Assembly (NCBI GenBank): GCA_903883965.1
Contig: CAISCU010000019.1
Coordinates: forward strand, 1 to 64,000
Reading direction: 5' to 3'
Length of the DNA: 64,000 bases
Source of the DNA: an uncultured Bacteroidota bacterium
GTDB taxonomy: Bacteria; Bacteroidota; Bacteroidia; UKL13-3
Part shown: one piece after another, positions 20,841 to 31,053 of the stretch
How the letters are laid out: each line of letters opens with the position of its first letter
Position numbering within the stretch: the stretch's first letter is position 1
Made by a program: the position numbers and the translations under genes
The notes under the pieces: model-generated
What the model was told of the DNA's origin: nothing
The model's input: only the letters and a program-made list of their open reading frames with translations
Database searches by the model: none

Positions 20841-23153
20841 ATGCATAAACAACTAAAATTTATTCTGATACTACTTTCTTTTGGGTTTTGGGTCAATGGA
20901 TTATATGCACAACAATCTAAACTCAATGCACTTGGAAGTTGGCGTGTACACCTACCCTATTTTTCAAACAATTGCATTGAGCAGGTTGGCAAGAAAATTT
21001 ATTGCGGATCAGCAAGTGGACTTTTTACTTATAATACAGCCGACAATAGCATTGAAAGACTCTCTAAGCATACTGGATTATCTGATGTTGAAGTGGTTTT
21101 ATTCAAACACAATTCAACTTTGAACAAAAGTGTGGTGGTGTATGCCAATACCAATATTGATATCATTGATCATACAAGTGGTAAAATTACCAATATTCCT
21201 GATGTCATGCAAAAGAACTTGATTGGCAAGAAACAAATCAATGGCATTTATTTTTACGAAAATACGGCTTATTTATCTTGTAGTTTTGGCATTGTATTGG
21301 TTGATTTAAAAGAAAATCAAATCAGTGATTCTTACCAAAATTTAGGAACCAATGGCAATCAATTGGAATTCTATAACCTGGTGGTATTGTCTAGTAACAT
21401 CATAGCCAATACAGCTGATGGCATTGTATTGGCATCTCTCAATGCCTCTAATTTAGCCGATTACCGTTCATGGAACTTAATAGCTTCTAGTTCTGGTGGC
21501 AGTCAGATGGCGCTGTTCAAATCAGAAGTTTACGCTGTAATTGATAGTACATTAAAGGTGTATGATGGCATAGGTGCATGGTCTGTATTAGGTTCGTTGA
21601 ACACTAAAAAAATTCGTTCACTCAAACCTGTTGCAAACCAAATGCTAATTATTGCTGAAGAGGCAATATACATCATAGATCAGTCTAAAAACATCAGTAC
21701 ACGTTCTTTCTCTTTTAGAAACGATGCCTGCATTGACAACAGAGGCTTACTGGCAATGGTAGACAATCAATTTGGCCTTACCATAGACCGAACAGACATA
21801 GGAACTGTTGACTATTACACACCTAATGGCCCTGCAGGAAAGACATTTGGAAAAATGCTGTATGTAGACAATAAATTATGGGTAACCGGCGGCTATGTCA
21901 ATGACATGTGGAGCCCTCTTGTGTTTAACAACAGTAAATTTTACAGTTATTCAGAACAAAACTGGTTCAATTATACAGACAAAGATTTTCCTTTGATTGC
22001 ACCTGCACGCGATTTTATTGATGTAAAGAAAGACCCTAATAATGACAAATATTACCTCAGTAGTTTTGGAACGGGCATATTTGAAATTGATGGACAACAT
22101 CAAATGAAACTTTACAATGAGCAAAACAGTTCATTGCAAGTGTTACAAGTTTCGGATCCAACATACCGCCCATTGCTTTCGGGCGGAATAGATTTTGATC
22201 TGTATGGCAATTTATGGGTAAGCAATTTTGGAGCAGCCAAACCACTCAGTGTAAAAACTGCCCAAGGTTGGAAATCATTTTCAATTGGTAGTATTTTAGT
22301 AGGAAATGAATTGGGATGGCTTACTTGTGACGATTACAACAACGTTTGGGTAAATTCACTCAAAGACAAAGGCATTTTGGTATACAACCATGCTGGAACT
22401 CCCAATAATGCAAATGATGACAGTTATAAATTGTTAACCAAAGAAACTGGCCAAGGTGCCCTACCTAGCAATACTGTTTTGTGTATGACCTTAGACAAAA
22501 AAGGCGAAATGTGGGTTGGCACCAACCAAGGACTTGCTATTTTTAGCAATCCTGATTTGATATTTAATGGTAAAAAAAACAGTTTTGATGCCCGTCAAAT
22601 TATCATTCAAGTTGGGAGCAATTATGAAATATTTTTAGGCAAAGAAGCGATCAATTGTATCAAAGTTGACCCTGCAAATAGGAAATGGATTGGCACCCGA
22701 AATGGGGTTGTCTTGGTTGCAGCTGATGGGTATACCGTATTAAAGAAATTAACTACGGCAAATTCACCATTGTTGTCTAACAATGTGGTTGAAATTGGAA
22801 TAGACGAAAGCAACGGAGAAGTATTTTTCGGAACCGACAAAGGCATTGTTTCTTACACATCAGACGCAACCGAAGGCAAGCAAAATTTTTCGAATGTAAA
22901 GATTTACCCAAACCCTGTTCATCCAACATACCAAGGAGACATTACCATCAATGGCTTATTGGCCAATGCCGTTGTAAAAATTACTGATATTGGTGGAAAC
23001 CTGGTATTTGAAACCACTGCAAATGGAGGAACAGCCACTTGGAATGGAAGAAATTTCAGTGGAAATAGAGTAGCAACAGGCGTATATTTAATTTTGGCAG
23101 CTGATGCCGAGGGCAATGACTCTTATGCAGGCAAATTACTTTTTATTCATTAA
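20841..23153 (+). CDS. porZ: PorZ-like beta-propeller protein with T9SS C-terminal domain
   Basis: LGSWRVHLPYFSNNCIEQVGKKIYCGSASGLFTYNTADNSIERLSKHTGLSDVEV; propeller repeats; C-terminal VKIYPNPVHPTYQGDITINGL sorting domain. Confidence 0.72.
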   Translation: MHKQLKFILILLSFGFWVNGLYAQQSKLNALGSWRVHLPYFSNNCIEQVGKKIYCGSASGLFTYNTADNSIERLSKHTGLSDVEVVLFKHNSTLNKSVVVYANTNIDIIDHTSGKITNIPDVMQKNLIGKKQINGIYFYENTAYLSCSFGIVLVDLKENQISDSYQNLGTNGNQLEFYNLVVLSSNIIANTADGIVLASLNASNLADYRSWNLIASSSGGSQMALFKSEVYAVIDSTLKVYDGIGAWSVLGSLNTKKIRSLKPVANQMLIIAEEAIYIIDQSKNISTRSFSFRNDACIDNRGLLAMVDNQFGLTIDRTDIGTVDYYTPNGPAGKTFGKMLYVDNKLWVTGGYVNDMWSPLVFNNSKFYSYSEQNWFNYTDKDFPLIAPARDFIDVKKDPNNDKYYLSSFGTGIFEIDGQHQMKLYNEQNSSLQVLQVSDPTYRPLLSGGIDFDLYGNLWVSNFGAAKPLSVKTAQGWKSFSIGSILVGNELGWLTCDDYNNVWVNSLKDKGILVYNHAGTPNNANDDSYKLLTKETGQGALPSNTVLCMTLDKKGEMWVGTNQGLAIFSNPDLIFNGKKNSFDARQIIIQVGSNYEIFLGKEAINCIKVDPANRKWIGTRNGVVLVAADGYTVLKKLTTANSPLLSNNVVEIGIDESNGEVFFGTDKGIVSYTSDATEGKQNFSNVKIYPNPVHPTYQGDITINGLLANAVVKITDIGGNLVFETTANGGTATWNGRNFSGNRVATGVYLILAADAEGNDSYAGKLLFIH

Positions 23154-23183
23154 AAACAATGCTATTGAACAGTTTGTTCTAGA

Positions 23184-23215
23184 GTTGGAAAGCCTTATTA
23201 GTTTAGTTACTTTTG
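23184..23215 (+). promoter_or_regulatory. candidate Bacteroidota promoter for metF
   Basis: GTTG-N20-TACTTTTG (consensus TTTG-N19-TAnnTTTG), 23 bp before the ATG. Confidence 0.45.
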
Positions 23216-23237
23216 CAAGTACTCTTAAATTCAGCAC

Positions 23238-24191
23238 ATGAAAGTTATAGACCACATCAAACAAGCCAAAGACACCCTTTTTTCTATAGAGATTCTTCCT
23301 CCTCTTAAGGGAAAAGACATCAATAGCATCTTCAATGGCATTGAACCTTTGATGGAGTTTAAACCTGCCTTTGTAGATGTAACTTACCACAGAGAAGAAT
23401 TTGTTTTAAGAAAAAGAAAAGATGGCGGTTTTGACCGTGTTTACACCAAAAAACGTCCGGGGACTGTAGCCATTTGTGCTGCCTTGATGAACAAGTACCA
23501 TGTAGATACAGTACCTCATTTAATTTGTGGTGGTTTTAGCAAAGAAGAAACAGAAATTGCTTTGATTGACTTGAATTTTTTAGGCATTGACAATGTATTG
23601 GCATTGAGAGGCGATAACATTAAAAACGAAAGCAATTTTGTACCTGAACCCGATGGCAACAAAGATTCAATTGAATTATTGCAACAGGTAGTCAGAATGA
23701 ACCAAGGTATTTATTTAGATGAGGAATTAGAAAACCCTGCTACAACTAATTTTTGTATTGGAGTGTCAGGTTATCCTGAGAAGCATTTCGAAGCTCCAAA
23801 TATGGCTAAAGACATTGAATGGTTAAAAAAGAAAGTGGCTGCTGGAGCAGAATATATTGTAACCCAAATGTTTTTTAACAACCAAAAGTATTTTGAGTTT
23901 GTAGAAACTTGCAAAAAAAACGGCATTACTATTCCAATTATTCCCGGAATTAAACCACTAACCAATAAAAAACAATTGACCATTTTACCTAAAGTTTTCC
24001 ATATTGATTTACCAGAAGATCTGGTAAATGAAGTTGAAAAATGCAAAGATGAAAAAGCCGTTAAGCAAGTTGGTATAGAATGGGCTATTCAACAATCATT
24101 GGAGCTAAAAAATGCAAAGGTTCCTGTTTTACATTACTATACAATGGGCTTTGGAGAAACTACAAAAGCCATTGCTTCTAAAGTATTTTAA
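23238..24191 (+). CDS. metF: 5,10-methylenetetrahydrofolate reductase
   Basis: FSIEILPPLKGKD, VDVTYH, LALRGD, CIGVSGYPEKH, GAEYIVTQMFFNN. Confidence 0.95.
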   Translation: MKVIDHIKQAKDTLFSIEILPPLKGKDINSIFNGIEPLMEFKPAFVDVTYHREEFVLRKRKDGGFDRVYTKKRPGTVAICAALMNKYHVDTVPHLICGGFSKEETEIALIDLNFLGIDNVLALRGDNIKNESNFVPEPDGNKDSIELLQQVVRMNQGIYLDEELENPATTNFCIGVSGYPEKHFEAPNMAKDIEWLKKKVAAGAEYIVTQMFFNNQKYFEFVETCKKNGITIPIIPGIKPLTNKKQLTILPKVFHIDLPEDLVNEVEKCKDEKAVKQVGIEWAIQQSLELKNAKVPVLHYYTMGFGETTKAIASKVF

Positions 24192-25639
24192 TCGTTTAAA
24201 CTAGGAGTTTGTAAGCCTGCGGAGAAATACAAGTTGCTTTTGGCAAAAGCGTATTTTGCAATCATTTCTGCCAATTTTGATTGGGCATCTAACAACGCTC
24301 TTTCACGCTGATTCACTAAAAACAATGAACTTTCTCCTGCTTCAAATCTTTGCAATTCTGCACTTCTAAGCAGTGCTGCATTATCTACCAATGTTTGTTG
24401 AAGATTTCTCATGAGCTCCATGTTTTCTAATTCATTGTATGCCACTATAACTTGGTTACTGAGTTCTCTTTTCCCAATTTGTTGTGCATATGCTGTTTCT
24501 TTAACTTTCAATGTAGTTAATTGCAACTTTCCCCTCTCTTTTCGCAGAAACAAACTTGATTTAAAACTGACACCCAATTTGTAGTTTTTAGAAAACAAAC
24601 CTGCAACTTCATCTGAAGTGCCATTTGTGTAGGTTTGAAAGGGGTAATAAGACACATTCAATTGTGGCTTTAAGTTTTCGATAGCCAGTTTTTTATCCAA
24701 TTGCAATTGACCAATCTTATAATTAAACTTTTGCATTTCTGGATGCAGTTGAATGGCGTATGAAATGAGCCGAGACAACGTATCGCTATTGATGACCACA
24801 ACCTGACTACCTGATGCTGCAGGTATAGTAAGGGTAGTTAACATCACTGGATTGTTGTTGGCATCCCAAATGTAAGCAGACAAAAGGGTTCTGGCATTCA
24901 TTAATTCCAAATTTGACTCTGCTAATAGTACTTCACGTCTTTTGAGTTCGATGAAAGCTTCTACAGAATCGATAGGTTTTTCTTCTCCTTCTTTGATTCT
25001 ACTTTTGATGTAACTTAACCTGTTTTGTGCAAGCAGATAACCCTCTTTTATATAATTGTATTTTTGATAGGCTGATAGCCATGTCCAATAATCTTTTGAA
25101 GCACTTAAAAATAATTTATTTACTATTTTAACTTGCTCTGCTTGATTTAAATCAACAAGAATTCTGGCTTGTTTCAACTCGTTTCTTCTTTGATCTGTAA
25201 GCAGACCTCTTAAAACTGGAAAATTAAAACCAGCATACAGCAGGCTATAATTGACATCAATTGTTTTACCAGTGAGGGGGTCAAACTTGCCAATTTCAGG
25301 ATTTACAGAAGCACCACTGCTTTTGTCTACACCTGCTTTAAAATCGATGCCAGTAAGTGTAGGAATTTTTATTTCTGGGTCAACATATTCATAAGAATTG
25401 ATTCCTTTGGTTAATTTTGAATCATATTCAACTTGTAAAACAGGATCGAAACTACCTTTTGCCATTATAACTTGAGACTTAGCCATTTCAGGTAACAATG
25501 CAGCTTGTTTGGCAATAGGATGATGGGAAGCTACTAATTGGTAAAACTGGTTAAACGTTAAAACTGTTGTGTCTTGAGCAAATAAACTATTTACAACTAT
25601 TGAAAATATTAAAATGAATTTGAGAGATTTTAGTTTCAT
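24188..25639 (-). CDS. TolC-family outer membrane efflux protein
   Basis: Signal peptide MKLKSLKFILIFSIVVNSLFAQ, coiled-coil OEP architecture; start 25639 instead of track start 25732. Confidence 0.85.
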   Translation of the reverse strand: MKLKSLKFILIFSIVVNSLFAQDTTVLTFNQFYQLVASHHPIAKQAALLPEMAKSQVIMAKGSFDPVLQVEYDSKLTKGINSYEYVDPEIKIPTLTGIDFKAGVDKSSGASVNPEIGKFDPLTGKTIDVNYSLLYAGFNFPVLRGLLTDQRRNELKQARILVDLNQAEQVKIVNKLFLSASKDYWTWLSAYQKYNYIKEGYLLAQNRLSYIKSRIKEGEEKPIDSVEAFIELKRREVLLAESNLELMNARTLLSAYIWDANNNPVMLTTLTIPAASGSQVVVINSDTLSRLISYAIQLHPEMQKFNYKIGQLQLDKKLAIENLKPQLNVSYYPFQTYTNGTSDEVAGLFSKNYKLGVSFKSSLFLRKERGKLQLTTLKVKETAYAQQIGKRELSNQVIVAYNELENMELMRNLQQTLVDNAALLRSAELQRFEAGESSLFLVNQRERALLDAQSKLAEMIAKYAFAKSNLYFSAGLQTPSLND

Positions 25640-26979
25640 TTTTTCGAAGTTGAATTTTCTAAAGTATTGACTTGAACAGGATCTTTCATTGAACCATTGT
25701 ATTCGGGAGGAAAACCATTGAACTGCCTCCATAATTCATACCATACACGAACCCTGTTTAACATGGCCCAAGCATACACCCCACTGCCAGATCTTAAAGA
25801 TGCTGGCCAAGCCATATCTGCAGTATCTGGTACCACTAAAACACGAAACAACCCATTTGCAGAATTAACTTTATCTACAGCACTCACTGTTCCACCAAAG
25901 GTTCCTACTCCAATATTTGGCCAACCAGAAAATACCAATGCCGGCCACCCATCAAATTGAACCCTCACTTTTACCCCGGGATGCATGAGAGGCAAATCCA
26001 TTGGACGAATAAACATTTCAACAGCCATTTGGGCATTAGCGGGCATAATCGTTAGTAAAGGTTCACCTTCTTTGATATTTTCACCAATTCCAGAGCGCAT
26101 GGCCTTTACAATGTATCCATCTTGAGGAGCTCTGATAACGTAAAAACCAGCCCTCATTTCTAAATTAGAGAGTTCAATTCTCATCTTTGAAATTTCTGCC
26201 TGTGATTCAAAAATTTCTCCTGCTGTTTCATTAACTGTTGATTCTGCTTTTGATATTTTATCTAAGTAATCTGCTTCAACAGTATTCAATTCAATTTCCG
26301 CATTGATCAATTCATTTTGAGTTGAATTGTATTTGTTCTCAACCTCAATTAATTTGGCATTGGCCTCTTGGGTTTTTCCATTCCTATTTTGCAATTCAGT
26401 TAATGAAGCAAGTCCTTTGTTAAACAAAGATTCCAATCTTTTGTACTGATCTTGTGCCAATTTTTGGTTAATTTTTGAGGCCTCAAAAGCAGCCTTATCA
26501 GATTCAACTTTAAAACGCATTTGTTTGACTTTATTTCTGGTTTGTTCCAGTTTAAATTTTAACCCTTTTTTAAGTGCTAAAACCTGAGTTTCTCCAGCTT
26601 GAATCTTGTCAATCTTGGCTTTAACCGCAGACTCTTTATTTGTAATTTGTGTAGAAGTTCTAGATACTATTTGAGGGTCGAAATACTTTTCTTTTACTTC
26701 ACTTATTACAGCCAAGGTATCCCCCTTATTGACAAACTGTCCTTCTTGAACCATCCACTTTTCTATTCTACCTCCAATGATACTTGGTACTGTCTGAGGC
26801 CTATCTTGAGGCCTGTATGGAATTAGCTTACCATTGCCTTGTACATTCTGCTGCCAGGGCAAGAATAAAACCAATAACAAACAACATACAATTCCAATCA
26901 AGTAATTTCGAATGACGGTATACCTTTTAGGTGTCAATACCAATTTTAAAGAATGAAATGAATTTTCTGTTTCGTACAT
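25636..26979 (-). CDS. HlyD-family membrane fusion protein
   Basis: Single N-terminal TM, GGRIEKWMVQEGQFVNKGDTLAVI biotinyl-lipoyl half, long coiled coil, YVIRAPQDGYI. Confidence 0.9.
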   Translation of the reverse strand: MYETENSFHSLKLVLTPKRYTVIRNYLIGIVCCLLLVLFLPWQQNVQGNGKLIPYRPQDRPQTVPSIIGGRIEKWMVQEGQFVNKGDTLAVISEVKEKYFDPQIVSRTSTQITNKESAVKAKIDKIQAGETQVLALKKGLKFKLEQTRNKVKQMRFKVESDKAAFEASKINQKLAQDQYKRLESLFNKGLASLTELQNRNGKTQEANAKLIEVENKYNSTQNELINAEIELNTVEADYLDKISKAESTVNETAGEIFESQAEISKMRIELSNLEMRAGFYVIRAPQDGYIVKAMRSGIGENIKEGEPLLTIMPANAQMAVEMFIRPMDLPLMHPGVKVRVQFDGWPALVFSGWPNIGVGTFGGTVSAVDKVNSANGLFRVLVVPDTADMAWPASLRSGSGVYAWAMLNRVRVWYELWRQFNGFPPEYNGSMKDPVQVNTLENSTSKK

Positions 26980-26990
26980 ATTTCAGTTAC

Positions 26991-29294
26991 TTATTGATTG
27001 GTAAAAAAATCTAATGCAGATCTAGACTGTAGTTCTTGAAAAGTACCTTGTTCTACAAGTGTTCCAGATTGCATCACATAAATATAATCTGACCTTTCAA
27101 GCATTTCTGCCTGACTGGTAATCATTACAACAGCCATTTCTTTTTGGTTGAAAATTGAATCTAGTATTTTGATTTTATCTTTTCTTTGAACTTGATGAAA
27201 AAAATCATCCAACAAAAGCAATCTAGGTTGACTCAAATAAGCCCTTGCCAATAATATTTTCTTGGCAATATTTGATGGAAGATTGGCTGCAGCAGGAGCT
27301 ATTTTAGATTTGAGACCATCCTGTAAATTCATCACAAAGCCGTTTAAATCAGCCCACTCACAAGCCTCAATAATTTGTTTAAATGAAACAAAATGATTGC
27401 CCATTGTTATGTTTTCTTCAATTGAACCTTCAAATATTTCGTTTGGATTGCCGACATCGGCAATGAGCTTCCTGTATGAAATTAAATCTAAGTCACGAAC
27501 AGATACTCCATTGACAGCAATGGTTCCGTTGTATGTGTCATAGATACCTGCAATTAATTTAAGCAAGGTAGTTTTACCACTATCATTGTAACCGCAAATA
27601 CAAATTTTATCTCCTTTTGATATGCGAATGTTTAAGTTTTCTATGCTTTTAAATTTAGCCTGTGGATAGGTAAATGAAACATTGTTTAATTGTAATTCAA
27701 ACTGTTTACCTGCAGTAATTTCTTCAACAGATCTTCCTTGTTTTCTTTCAAGTGGCAACTCAGAAACCGTTGACACTTTATCAATAGCAGTTAGTAAATC
27801 ATACACACTTGAAACATTACTGATGATTTTCTCAACTGAATTGATCACCAACAAAATAATGATTTCAGATGCTACAAACTGCCCCAGATTGATTTTCTTT
27901 TGAAAAACCAGCATGCCACCTAAAATGAGCAAGCCTGCTGTAATTAATGTTTTAAAAGCAACAATTGCTGTAAATTGTTTAACCAGAACTTTGAAATGTT
28001 GTTTTCTGTAATACAAGTATTTATTGAGTAATTTATCGGTTTTATTGACGCTATAACCAGTATATGCAGACAATTTAAAAGCCTGAACCGCTCTACCCAT
28101 TTCTTCTAACCAAAATGCCAATTGGTATTTGTACTTAGACTCATTGATACTCGAATCTAAACCTGCTTTACCTGTGATTAAAAAAACAATCACAACCACT
28201 CCAATTACCGCAAGACCAAACAAAATAAAATAAGGATGATAAAATGACAACAACAACAAACCAAAAAATATTTGAATGAGGGCAGACGTAAATTCAATCA
28301 ATATTTTAGGCAATGATTTTTGAACATTTAACACATCAAAAAAACGGTTCACCAATTCAGGGGTATAAAATTGTGTCAATGATTCGGCTTTTATTCTTGG
28401 AATTCTGTATGAAAAATCAAACGCGGTTTTTGTGAAAATTCTTTGTTGAAGAATTTCTACCAGAGCCAATTGTTGTATTTGAAGCCATCCAGATAGCATG
28501 GTTGCGGCAATAACTAAAAAAATCAATACCATTACCGATTCTAACAAAAGGCCACCAGACATTAACCCAATAATGGCTTGTATGCCCAATGGAATGGTTA
28601 ATGTAATCAATGAAACCAAAATGGCAAAGAAATAAATCAAATAAATGTCTCTTTTTTCTGCTTGAACCAACTTGAAAAAACGTTTCACGGGTGAAATTTT
28701 TTCTGTTTTGTGAGGAGTATTATCAGAGATAGTAAAACCAGTTATAAAAACCACTGCATTTGCCTCATTCGACTTGAACCCCGGATGTGATATTGAATGA
28801 GAATCTAACTCATGTAGTTGAACCAATGAGTCTATTTTTTTACACCTGCTTAGAACTTGTTTGCTATCAATTGTCTCTAAAACATGGGCACTTCCATTTT
28901 CAAATGTCACCAATTCAAATAAGTGTTGATTTACTTTTCTTAATAGAATTGGTTCAAGCAAATTACTCTTAGCATTTAAAATGAGGATTGGAAAATGTAT
29001 CTCACTCAAGAACAACTCAAATTCGGATTCATCTAAACTGTTTAATTCAATATGGGCATTTAACTTTTCAGCAACTGTTTTGGCCTGATTCATAAAATCA
29101 GTTATTGAATGCGGATTGCCTTGTTTTAATTCCTCATTGATTTCAAATTCACGTACAAAATCGGAGTTATTCTGTGTGAGATGAATGAGCGCAGGAATGA
29201 TAGATTTTTTAACCATTTGCTTTTTAACAAAAAAGTGAAAATTTTGTTTGACCAGTTTCAAATTACGTAAAAATAATTCACTGACAGATATCAT
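26991..29294 (-). CDS. type-I-secretion-like ABC transporter, ATPase motifs degenerate
   Basis: Six-TM exporter domain, CICGYNDSGKTTLLKLIAG Walker A; signature LPSNIAKKI, Walker B LLLLDDFF, ITSQAE at the H-loop. Confidence 0.88.
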   Translation of the reverse strand: MISVSELFLRNLKLVKQNFHFFVKKQMVKKSIIPALIHLTQNNSDFVREFEINEELKQGNPHSITDFMNQAKTVAEKLNAHIELNSLDESEFELFLSEIHFPILILNAKSNLLEPILLRKVNQHLFELVTFENGSAHVLETIDSKQVLSRCKKIDSLVQLHELDSHSISHPGFKSNEANAVVFITGFTISDNTPHKTEKISPVKRFFKLVQAEKRDIYLIYFFAILVSLITLTIPLGIQAIIGLMSGGLLLESVMVLIFLVIAATMLSGWLQIQQLALVEILQQRIFTKTAFDFSYRIPRIKAESLTQFYTPELVNRFFDVLNVQKSLPKILIEFTSALIQIFFGLLLLSFYHPYFILFGLAVIGVVVIVFLITGKAGLDSSINESKYKYQLAFWLEEMGRAVQAFKLSAYTGYSVNKTDKLLNKYLYYRKQHFKVLVKQFTAIVAFKTLITAGLLILGGMLVFQKKINLGQFVASEIIILLVINSVEKIISNVSSVYDLLTAIDKVSTVSELPLERKQGRSVEEITAGKQFELQLNNVSFTYPQAKFKSIENLNIRISKGDKICICGYNDSGKTTLLKLIAGIYDTYNGTIAVNGVSVRDLDLISYRKLIADVGNPNEIFEGSIEENITMGNHFVSFKQIIEACEWADLNGFVMNLQDGLKSKIAPAAANLPSNIAKKILLARAYLSQPRLLLLDDFFHQVQRKDKIKILDSIFNQKEMAVVMITSQAEMLERSDYIYVMQSGTLVEQGTFQELQSRSALDFFTNQ

Positions 29295-29342
29295 TTTTTA
29301 ATCAAATAAAATCATTGATTTTTGTCCAATCCTTTTGAATCC

Positions 29343-29374
29343 TTTGGGAAAGGCAATTGGATTGTTTATTTTTG
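29343..29374 (+). promoter_or_regulatory. candidate Bacteroidota promoter for pckA
   Basis: TTTG-N20-TATTTTTG, 26 bp before the ATG; matches TAnnTTTG. Confidence 0.6.
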
Positions 29375-29400
29375 CAAACACATTAACTAAATAACTGATA

Positions 29401-30996
29401 ATGAATACAAAAGAAATCTTAGACTTGGTAATGAGTCGGGCTTCCAAAGCACATGTGAACCTAAATCCAGCAGAATTGGTTCGTCACGCAATTTTAAATG
29501 GTGAGGGTGTCTTAAATGATACTGGTGCTTTAATGGCAGATACCGGTGAATTTACTGGTAGGTCTCCTAAAGATAAGTTTTGTGTAGTTGACGATAAAAC
29601 AGCATCAACTGTTTGGTGGGGAGATGTCAATCAAAAATTTGAGAGCAGTAAATTTGAAGCATTGCTAAACAAAGTCTTGAATCATTATGCTGGGAAACAA
29701 ATTTATGTGAGAGATGCTTATGCTTGTGCAGACGAACGTTACAAACTAAATATCCGTGTTATCAACGAAACTGCTTACCATAACTTATTTTGTTACAATT
29801 TATTTTTAAGACCATCGGCTGAAGAACTTCCAACATTTACGCCTGAATGGTTAATTATCAATGCACCAAGCTTTAAAGCAATTGCTGCAGAAGATGGAAC
29901 CCGTCAACACAATTTTTCTATCATAGACTTTAGCCGCAAAATTATTTTGGTAGGCGGAAGTGGTTATACTGGCGAAATGAAAAAAGGTATATTCACGGTA
30001 TTGAACTATATTTTACCTCAAGAAAAAGGTGTTTTAAGCATGCACTGTTCTGCCAATATTGGTAAAAAAGGTGATACTGCTGTGTTTTTTGGATTATCTG
30101 GAACTGGTAAAACAACCCTTTCTGCTGACCCTGAAAGAAAATTAATTGGTGATGACGAACATGGATGGGCCAACGACAGTGTGTTTAATTTTGAAGGCGG
30201 ATGTTATGCCAAATGCGTAGATTTAACTGCAGAAAAAGAACCTCAAATTTTCAATGCAATCAAATTTGGGGCATTGTTAGAGAACACCCGTTTTATTCCT
30301 GAAACAGCTACTGTAGATTACAGCAATATCAGTGTAACAGAAAATACACGTGTTGCTTATCCAATTCACCATATAGACAACATTGCCCAACCATCATTGG
30401 GTAAAGCCCCAGAAAATATTTTCTTCTTAACTGCAGATGCTTTTGGTGTTTTGCCTCCAATTTCAAAGTTAAATGCGGGGCAAGCCATGTACAGTTTTAT
30501 TAGTGGATACACTGCAAAAGTTGCGGGAACTGAAGCTGGTGTTACTGAACCACAAGCTACATTTAGTGCTTGCTTTGGAAAAGCATTTTTACCACTACAT
30601 CCAGGTAAATATGCAGAAATGTTAGGTAATAAATTAAAAGAAAATCCAAACATCAATGTTTGGTTAATTAATACAGGTTGGTCTGGAGGTCCTTATGGAG
30701 TTGGCTCTAGAATGAAATTAGCTTATACAAGAGCAATGATTACTGCAGCATTGAATGGCGAATTAAACAATGTAAATTTTGAAATTCATCCCGTTTTTGG
30801 TTATGCTATGCCAGTTAGCTGTCCAAATGTTCCTTCAGAATTATTGAACCCAAGAAAAACTTGGGCCGATGCAACTGCTTATGATAACCAAGCTAACAAA
30901 TTGGCAAATATGTTTGTAAAGAACTTTGAGCAATTTGCAAGTGGAGTAACTGAAGAGATTTTGGCTGCAGCTCCTAAAGCAGTTCAACATTCTTAA
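29401..30996 (+). CDS. pckA: phosphoenolpyruvate carboxykinase (ATP)
   Basis: TGEFTGRSPKDKF, FFGLSGTGKTTLSADPERKLIGDDEHGW. Confidence 0.98.
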   Translation: MNTKEILDLVMSRASKAHVNLNPAELVRHAILNGEGVLNDTGALMADTGEFTGRSPKDKFCVVDDKTASTVWWGDVNQKFESSKFEALLNKVLNHYAGKQIYVRDAYACADERYKLNIRVINETAYHNLFCYNLFLRPSAEELPTFTPEWLIINAPSFKAIAAEDGTRQHNFSIIDFSRKIILVGGSGYTGEMKKGIFTVLNYILPQEKGVLSMHCSANIGKKGDTAVFFGLSGTGKTTLSADPERKLIGDDEHGWANDSVFNFEGGCYAKCVDLTAEKEPQIFNAIKFGALLENTRFIPETATVDYSNISVTENTRVAYPIHHIDNIAQPSLGKAPENIFFLTADAFGVLPPISKLNAGQAMYSFISGYTAKVAGTEAGVTEPQATFSACFGKAFLPLHPGKYAEMLGNKLKENPNINVWLINTGWSGGPYGVGSRMKLAYTRAMITAALNGELNNVNFEIHPVFGYAMPVSCPNVPSELLNPRKTWADATAYDNQANKLANMFVKNFEQFASGVTEEILAAAPKAVQHS

Positions 30997-31010
30997 TATT
31001 TTAAATAGTA

Positions 31011-31042
31011 AAAAAAGCGGCAGCCTTGGCTGCCGCTTTTTT
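31011..31042. terminator. intrinsic terminator after pckA
   Basis: AAAAAAGCGGCAGC-CTTG-GCTGCCGCTTTTTT. Confidence 0.88.
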
Positions 31043-31053
31043 ATTGTAATGAC

